Shown piece after piece: positions 59,129 to 64,000 of a stretch of 64,000 nucleotides of DNA (position 1 is the stretch's first letter; every line of letters starts with the position of its first letter). The notes below the pieces were generated by a model. It was given only the letters and a program-made list of their open reading frames with translations. It searched no databases and was not told the origin of the DNA. Made by a program: the position numbers and the translations under genes. Location of the stretch: the NCBI GenBank assembly GCA_904399395.1, contig CAJFPJ010000069.1, forward strand, positions 56,894-120,893, written 5' to 3'. Source of the stretch: an uncultured Clostridia bacterium (lineage in GTDB: Bacteria; Bacillota; Clostridia; Oscillospirales; Acutalibacteraceae).

Positions 59129-60065
59129 CTTTTTCCCTTTCTATTTTTTGGATACGGAAGTGGCTGCTCAAATTTTCACAACCGGTGGAATCGAAGGTAT
59201 AAAGGACCTCCGGTTTTTCCCGAAATACATACGGCAGCAGCTCGGCGGGAAAAATCTGCCGTATGACGTAGGCGTCCGGAAAAATTTCCCGATAATCCAG
59301 CGTGTCATCCGGGTGCGGTTTGACGATCAGGCGTACCCCTCGGAGCGCCCCGTCCCGCAGGCGTTCATACAGCCGCTTCTGCTCCTCTTCGCTCATCAGC
59401 CCCAGGTTGGCAAAATGCTGGGTCAGCAAAATAGAATTTCCCTGGGCCCGCAGCCGATGCCGCAAAAAAAAGCGGATCACTTTTTTTCGTTCCGGCAACG
59501 AAAGAGCCTGCAAAGTTTTTTCCACAGAAAAATCCACATACTTTTCTCCTGAGACGTCCCGCGTCTGCGCCCTCTTGAGGCAGATGATCCGGCGAACCAG
59601 CGGGTGGCCGCCGTCGTACAGCCCGTATTTCCGGGCGGTGGCCGCGTGGACGGGAAATTTTTTCAAGAGCGCTCGGTGCAGCTCCTCCGGACGGCTCAGC
59701 ATCCCCGCCGCATCCTCAAAAAACGCAAATGGAATTCGACAATGAAGCAGATAGAGGGAAAAATAGAAATGAGCCCCTGCTATATAAACCTCTGAAAAGG
59801 ATGAAATATCATAAGGAAGCTTCTCCTTGTAGAAGCGGATTACATCCTGCAGGATGCGCTCCTCATCCCGATGAGGAATATGCAGATAGGGAAAGAGGTA
59901 CACTTCATCAAAAAAGCGCCTGGATGCCAGTTTCCGATACTGCGGGTACTTTCCCACAATAAAATCCGGCAGAATCAACACGGCCTTTTCTCTCTGGTGA
60001 AAGGCCATACGGTGCAGCATGACCTCCAGCAGCTGGTAGGAGCTGATTGCGTGGTACAGCACCAT
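59118..60065 (-). CDS. GT52-like glycosyltransferase (second)
   Basis: A 315-residue protein related to the one at 58025: ILLTQHFANLGLMSEEEQK near residue 195, LIVKPHPDDTLDYREIF (HP motif) near 225 and TFDSTGCENL (S motif) near 290. It lacks a signal peptide and transmembrane helix. A second in-frame start at 60110 has a GGAGGAG site but lies inside the preceding gene; the start at 60065 is chosen because the conserved LYHAISSYQLLEVMLHR opening begins there. Likely a CMP-sugar transferase acting on a lipid-linked glycan. Confidence 0.78.
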   Translation of the reverse strand: MVLYHAISSYQLLEVMLHRMAFHQREKAVLILPDFIVGKYPQYRKLASRRFFDEVYLFPYLHIPHRDEERILQDVIRFYKEKLPYDISSFSEVYIAGAHFYFSLYLLHCRIPFAFFEDAAGMLSRPEELHRALLKKFPVHAATARKYGLYDGGHPLVRRIICLKRAQTRDVSGEKYVDFSVEKTLQALSLPERKKVIRFFLRHRLRAQGNSILLTQHFANLGLMSEEEQKRLYERLRDGALRGVRLIVKPHPDDTLDYREIFPDAYVIRQIFPAELLPYVFREKPEVLYTFDSTGCENLSSHFRIQKIEREKDGE

Positions 60066-60090
60066 AGGCCTTTTCCCCTTTTCCGGGCAG

Positions 60091-62103
60091 TTACCCGATA
60101 TGCTCCTCATCCAGAAGCTCCTCCAGTCCCTTCATAAATTTCTTATTTTTCCGGCTGCAGGCAAGGAGCATCGGGGCATAGGCGTCCCTGCCGCTGATAG
60201 GCAGTTCCCACCCGATTTGCCTTTCTGTTTCGAGTAACTGCCCTACAAAATCCAATACGCCCCTGTGTATTTCCCGGATAGAGTCAGCTCCGGGAGGGGT
60301 TTCTTTGAAACGGCATGTGACGTTGCCGTTTTCATCTGGATAAAAGCCGATAAAGCTCCCCTCCGGCGCCCCCAGAAGCAGTTCCCAATACAGATTGTGT
60401 CCTGCGGCGGGATCATGAAATTTCCACAAATCTCTGTTTTCCCGCTGGGAATAGAGATAGCTGGTCATTTTTCCTCTCAGCAGAAAAGGCTCGGCTGTAT
60501 CCATTTCCCGGCTCAGGCAGGAGTTCGTCCCAGCTATTATGCCTGTGATACTGCATCCTATTCCCCAGAGCCGGTTCACAGCGGCATCCAACATAACCGC
60601 TCCGCTTCCCGCCCAGCCGATATCCACTGCTGCGGCGCTCTGGCATCCCTTAAGAATACCGCCGTAATAGGTTCCACCCGCCTCCACCTGTTTCTCATAG
60701 CTGGCAAGCACCTGTTCCCAGGCGTCTATCAGATATTTTTTAATCTTCTCCACATTTTTATACGTGAGTTTTTCCTCCGGTTCTTGCTGTATCTTTTCAC
60801 AAAGGGAAAAGAGAAGTTTTTCCAGCTCCATTCCCTGCAGAATCTGCCGGATGGAATAGCCCCGATCTACCTTATGATACAGAAACCTGCGAAAATACTC
60901 GTGCCTGTAATATCGCGCCGTCAGCTTAACAGACGCCAACCTGGACCAATACACATATTCCGTTTTCCCTGCCTCCTTGGGATACATCTGCCGGTAAGCC
61001 TCCAGAAGGACCGCCCCATCCCTGGAGAGGAACAAAAGCTTCTCTATCCCATGTTGCCGAGCAAATTCATGGATAAACCGGCAGTATCCTGCTACAAACA
61101 GACCGCCATACAAATAGCCGTATTCATACTCCCGGGAAAAATTTTTCAGGCCGTTGTGCAGATGGGCATTCACCAAGCCCCTGTATACGCTTCCTATAAG
61201 GGAAGACAAATCCTGCGGCCGAAAACGGGCCCCCGCCCGATGGATATTGGGATACAGATATGCCCGGACACCATGACGAGAGGCCTGCCGATAATCCGAT
61301 GCCGGACTATCCCCCACATGAATATACCTCGCTCTTTCGCCTGTTTTGCTCCGCATCACATCATACAACAGGCCTCCGTCCGCCTTGGATACGCTGTAAT
61401 CGCTGGAAACAAAGTAGCCTTCAAAGCCCCCATATCCACATTTCTTCAGCAATTCTGCGATTCGCTCCCCGCCTGCATACATGTCCGATACAGCTACAAG
61501 CCGCTTCCCTCTTTTTTTGAGTTCACGCACGACGTTCAACATATACGGATTTGCATAGCAGCATCTCCGTTCCCACTCCCATTCCACACGCATGCCAAAA
61601 TTCTGAGGGATCCCAGTCTCTATTTCCATCGCTTCCCAAATTTCTTCAAGAGTCACTTCCCACGTCCCTTTTTCCACGTGCTTTTTCCTTCTGACATACT
61701 GCTCTATTTCCACACGGATACGCTTGAAATCCGGATACTGCAATTCCGTTCCCACAAGGAGAAAAAGATCCGTTGGGTTGGAAAAGGGACGAAATAGAAG
61801 CGTATCAAACACATCAAAGGAGATGACATCGGCGGCTGAAAGCTCTTCGGCAAAGGCTTCCGGGGACTCACGTCGCGACAAAGAGGACTCGCTGCCCGAG
61901 CAATGGAGTATTTTTTCCTCATATACGGGAAATTGCCTGGATTCTCTTAGACTTCGGCGGAAGAAGAAATAATACTGTATGTTCAGCCACAGCAGATACA
62001 AAAGAGCGGCCCAGCGCCGGCCAGAACGTTCCCTGAACTCCACATACCTTTCCCGGATTCCCGGCACTCGGGCCACCAGGATCCGATAAGCTCGCTGCTT
62101 CAA
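60091..62103 (-). CDS. HAD domain plus RDG/DxGWxG domain protein
   Basis: A 670-residue protein. Residues 1-85 contain a hydrophobic stretch (AALLYLLWLNIQYYFFF), residues 85-330 a HAD domain with motif I VISFDVFDTLLF near 96, VSDMYAGG near 205 and HVGDSPASD near 270. The rest, from about residue 330, is a separate alpha-rich domain that also makes up the neighbouring protein: FLSRDGAVLLEA near 357 and AAAVDIGWAGSG near 492. I do not know its activity, though such two-domain proteins sit in many surface-glycan loci. May be peripheral at the membrane. Confidence 0.8.
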   Translation of the reverse strand: MKQRAYRILVARVPGIRERYVEFRERSGRRWAALLYLLWLNIQYYFFFRRSLRESRQFPVYEEKILHCSGSESSLSRRESPEAFAEELSAADVISFDVFDTLLFRPFSNPTDLFLLVGTELQYPDFKRIRVEIEQYVRRKKHVEKGTWEVTLEEIWEAMEIETGIPQNFGMRVEWEWERRCCYANPYMLNVVRELKKRGKRLVAVSDMYAGGERIAELLKKCGYGGFEGYFVSSDYSVSKADGGLLYDVMRSKTGERARYIHVGDSPASDYRQASRHGVRAYLYPNIHRAGARFRPQDLSSLIGSVYRGLVNAHLHNGLKNFSREYEYGYLYGGLFVAGYCRFIHEFARQHGIEKLLFLSRDGAVLLEAYRQMYPKEAGKTEYVYWSRLASVKLTARYYRHEYFRRFLYHKVDRGYSIRQILQGMELEKLLFSLCEKIQQEPEEKLTYKNVEKIKKYLIDAWEQVLASYEKQVEAGGTYYGGILKGCQSAAAVDIGWAGSGAVMLDAAVNRLWGIGCSITGIIAGTNSCLSREMDTAEPFLLRGKMTSYLYSQRENRDLWKFHDPAAGHNLYWELLLGAPEGSFIGFYPDENGNVTCRFKETPPGADSIREIHRGVLDFVGQLLETERQIGWELPISGRDAYAPMLLACSRKNKKFMKGLEELLDEEHIG

Positions 62104-62172
62104 GTTTCATCCCCCCTTTCACCTGCACTGCCGCACACTAAAATCCACGCCTGCGGACCGCTGGCCGGCGGT

Positions 62173-63618
62173 TCATCCCTTTCTTTCCCTCCTGCTTCTT
62201 TGCCGAAAGCGCAATATCCACCACAGCTGGCGTACAGCCTGATACAGTCTGTATTGCCTCAGATGGTGCCTGATATGCTTTCCACAGAGAACTACACTCC
62301 CCTCATACCACGCACTCTCCCGAGGTTTACCCTTCTTTCCTCTTCGGATTCCTGACAACCATAGGATTTTTGAAAAAAAATGCTGGGCGCTGAGCTCCTT
62401 TTCCGTCAAAGGAGCGGCAATGGGCCTTTCTCCTCCCTCCAACACATCTTCAGAAAAACGCAGACTTCCAAATACCTCTGCTTCCCTAGCCGATGGCCGC
62501 CCCATAAACAAACTAAACAGACTGCGGATGACTTTTCGATCCTTGCAGAGAGCCTCTTCATCTATGGAAGGATTCTCTGTTTCTGCTAACTGCCGAATAT
62601 ATGGCAGCAGAAGGCCCTCAATTTTTTTGAGAAACACTTTCTGTTCCTCCCCCATGTAACCATAACATGGGATATACTGTTCCCCCTCTTTTCGGTAGGA
62701 AACTGTCATTCCATGAGGAGCTGTATAGACCGCTTCAAACAGGCAATTATTAAAATAGATTTTTTCTCTCAGGTTTCCCTCCGGCCTGAAATAATAAGTA
62801 TGGTAACTCTCTCGTACAATACCGCAAGGAAGATCATACATCCCCCAGTAATATCCTTCCACGGGTCTCGTACGCCCCATATAGGCCAACACATCTCCCA
62901 ATGTCTTCTGCATAGTGCCCACCCAACCGCTGTCCACTACCGCATCTGGTACAGAATCCAAAAGTCCCTCCTGTCTGAGATATCCGGCGAGACCTGACAT
63001 AGCTTCCCGAGAATGCTTTTCCATATATGCCAAAAACACCCCGCATTTACTAAGGCGGTGGCGGATTTCCGGCAGCTCAGCCCGGGAGGCCGGATCCTCT
63101 GGAGAAAATGGAAGAGAGAGGCACTGCAGTACCTCCCTTCTTTCCGTTTTCGTAAGGCCCGCCCGCCTCAGAAGTTTTTCCACCGTACTATCTGTACCGC
63201 CACGGCAGATGTAATCCAAGGCGGCTTCTTTATCCAGATGGAACACCGGCAGACGGAGCGAATAACGCGAGCAGCTCAGGTAGCGGCATTCAATAGGGAG
63301 TTTGCGCCTTTTACATAGGAGCTGGGCGGCCCGATAGGGAAAATATCCATCTCTTGCCAGAAAATAAAGCCTCTGTTTTCCGCTTTTCAACGCTTCATGC
63401 AAAAGCCACTGCACAAAACTGCCCAAGGCCGGCGCCAGCACATAAGAGCCTATTTCTGCCATCGTATCTTCCCGTGGAGGATGCAAAGATTCCAGAGCAC
63501 GTGCTATTCGGGGAGAACGGGAGCATATTTGCCGGAGCTCCGCCCCCCTGCCTTCTTCTCGTTCTCCCATTCTTTTCGCAGCTTCCTTTCTCTCCTGTTC
63601 ATCAATCTTTTTCCGCAT
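62173..63618 (-). CDS. RDG/DxGWxG domain protein
   Basis: A 481-residue protein, homologous to the second half of the protein at 60091: LYFLARDGYFPYRAA near residue 86, YLSCSRYSLRLP near 108, AVVDSGWVGTMQKTL near 228. It has no HAD domain and no secretion signal, and the last 60 residues are Arg-rich. The start is unsure: the ATG at 63618 has a weak site and an in-frame ATG at 63570 has AGAGGAAAG upstream. First gene of the glycan operon. Function unknown; the shared domain may be a new glycan-acting enzyme fold. Confidence 0.78.
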   Translation of the reverse strand: MRKKIDEQERKEAAKRMGEREEGRGAELRQICSRSPRIARALESLHPPREDTMAEIGSYVLAPALGSFVQWLLHEALKSGKQRLYFLARDGYFPYRAAQLLCKRRKLPIECRYLSCSRYSLRLPVFHLDKEAALDYICRGGTDSTVEKLLRRAGLTKTERREVLQCLSLPFSPEDPASRAELPEIRHRLSKCGVFLAYMEKHSREAMSGLAGYLRQEGLLDSVPDAVVDSGWVGTMQKTLGDVLAYMGRTRPVEGYYWGMYDLPCGIVRESYHTYYFRPEGNLREKIYFNNCLFEAVYTAPHGMTVSYRKEGEQYIPCYGYMGEEQKVFLKKIEGLLLPYIRQLAETENPSIDEEALCKDRKVIRSLFSLFMGRPSAREAEVFGSLRFSEDVLEGGERPIAAPLTEKELSAQHFFSKILWLSGIRRGKKGKPRESAWYEGSVVLCGKHIRHHLRQYRLYQAVRQLWWILRFRQRSRRERKG

Positions 63619-64000
63619 TCCTGTTCAATACAAAGCAAAATATATTTCTCATCGGTAGATATTGCGATACACTTTGACTCCCTGTAGGATGCCAGCAAAA
63701 TCATGCCAAAATCCTTACAGACAGTTTCACCACCTAAAAAGGATTTTATTCTCCGCCATTTAGCTGGTTTCCAGCCCTTAAAAAGCTATGAGTCTGTAGA
63801 TAAAAGCGAATATCTATATGTCCTATTCCGCAAAACCGGCAAACGAAAAAAGACTTTATGTAAAATCTTTCTGCAATATATTCTTTGCAGAAGAAAAGCT
63901 AGTCTCACCATACTTTTTGGTAGTGTCAAGGAATTTTCGCAAAAAGGTTTGCAGACTCTGATGTGAGTGAAGTCAGCCAGCAATGGAGGCGTCCTCAAGG
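63619..64000. other. Upstream region of the glycan operon, no gene seen
   Basis: Short open frames occur on both strands (for example 63703-63966 on plus and 63786-63998 on minus), but none has a good ribosome site and family marks, and they overlap each other. The promoter of the glycan operon probably lies here; I cannot place it. Confidence 0.3.

Noticed and set aside
60265..61797. Plus-strand frame (510 codons) opposite the HAD/RDG gene
   Set aside because: Antisense shadow; the minus-strand gene has HAD motifs in order.
63703..63966. 87-codon plus-strand frame at the right edge
   Set aside because: No family marks, weak ribosome site and overlapping open frames on the other strand.
1..64000. 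CRISPR arrays, rRNA or tRNA genes, insertion sequences
   Set aside because: I looked for regularly spaced direct repeats, GTTCGA-type T arms and transposase motifs and found none that I could support.

Overview
The window looks like a chromosome segment of a Gram-positive anaerobe of the class Clostridia, probably a gut Oscillospirales or Lachnospirales member. The reasons are the strong AGGAGG-type ribosome sites, sigma-A type promoters with 17-bp spacers, small Clostridia families (DUF6514, TIGR04076), many glycoside hydrolases and a Gram-positive pst-pho operon. No rRNA, tRNA, CRISPR array, insertion sequence or prophage was found. Region 1 (1-13.7 kb) holds catabolic and housekeeping genes: an amidohydrolase and a GH30-like hydrolase, a repeat-bearing XRE regulator, DegV, a GH13 alpha-glucosidase, a fur-grpB-DUF4430-ECF-S operon, a GH32 fructosidase and two HAD phosphatases. 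Region 2 (13.8-21.2 kb) is a complete phosphate operon, pstS-pstC-pstA-pstB-phoU-phoP-phoR, with a Pho-box-like promoter. Region 3 (21.3-30.1 kb) has envelope proteins, a small XRE regulator, an S66 peptidase, two MATE exporters and a GH43 enzyme. Region 4 (30.1-39.4 kb) is a sugar-acid catabolic locus: mannonate dehydratase, fructuronate reductase, a LacI regulator, a fucose-isomerase-like protein, a glycerol/xylulose-type kinase and a DUF5060/DUF4038 hydrolase. Region 5 (39.5-44.5 kb) is a TetR regulator divergent from a giant MMPL/RND transporter that carries nine tandem helical repeats of about 84 residues. Region 6 (44.5-49.9 kb) is a probable RiPP (ribosomally made, modified peptide) locus. 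Its leftward operon encodes an HPr-kinase-like protein, a Ser-His S24/S26 peptidase, a PqqD-type recognition protein, a radical SAM/SPASM maturase and a nucleotidyltransferase. A divergent transcript encodes a winged-helix regulator and a 36-residue peptide that is the likely precursor. Region 7 (50-63.6 kb) has a small XRE-DUF6514 pair, an ACP-FkbH pair, and an eight-gene leftward surface-glycan operon. That operon joins an aldolase, a HAD phosphatase and a KdsB-like cytidylyltransferase to GT52-like transferases, which use CMP-sugars. It suggests an unusual CMP-activated 2-keto sugar acid in a bacterium with no sign of LPS genes. The most novel candidates are the RiPP locus with its unmarked precursor, the CMP-keto-sugar operon with an aldolase fused to a sialyltransferase-like domain, the repeat-expanded MMPL transporter, and the XRE regulator with alternating 28/30-residue repeats. 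All functional statements rest on reading motifs by eye; no database search was possible.
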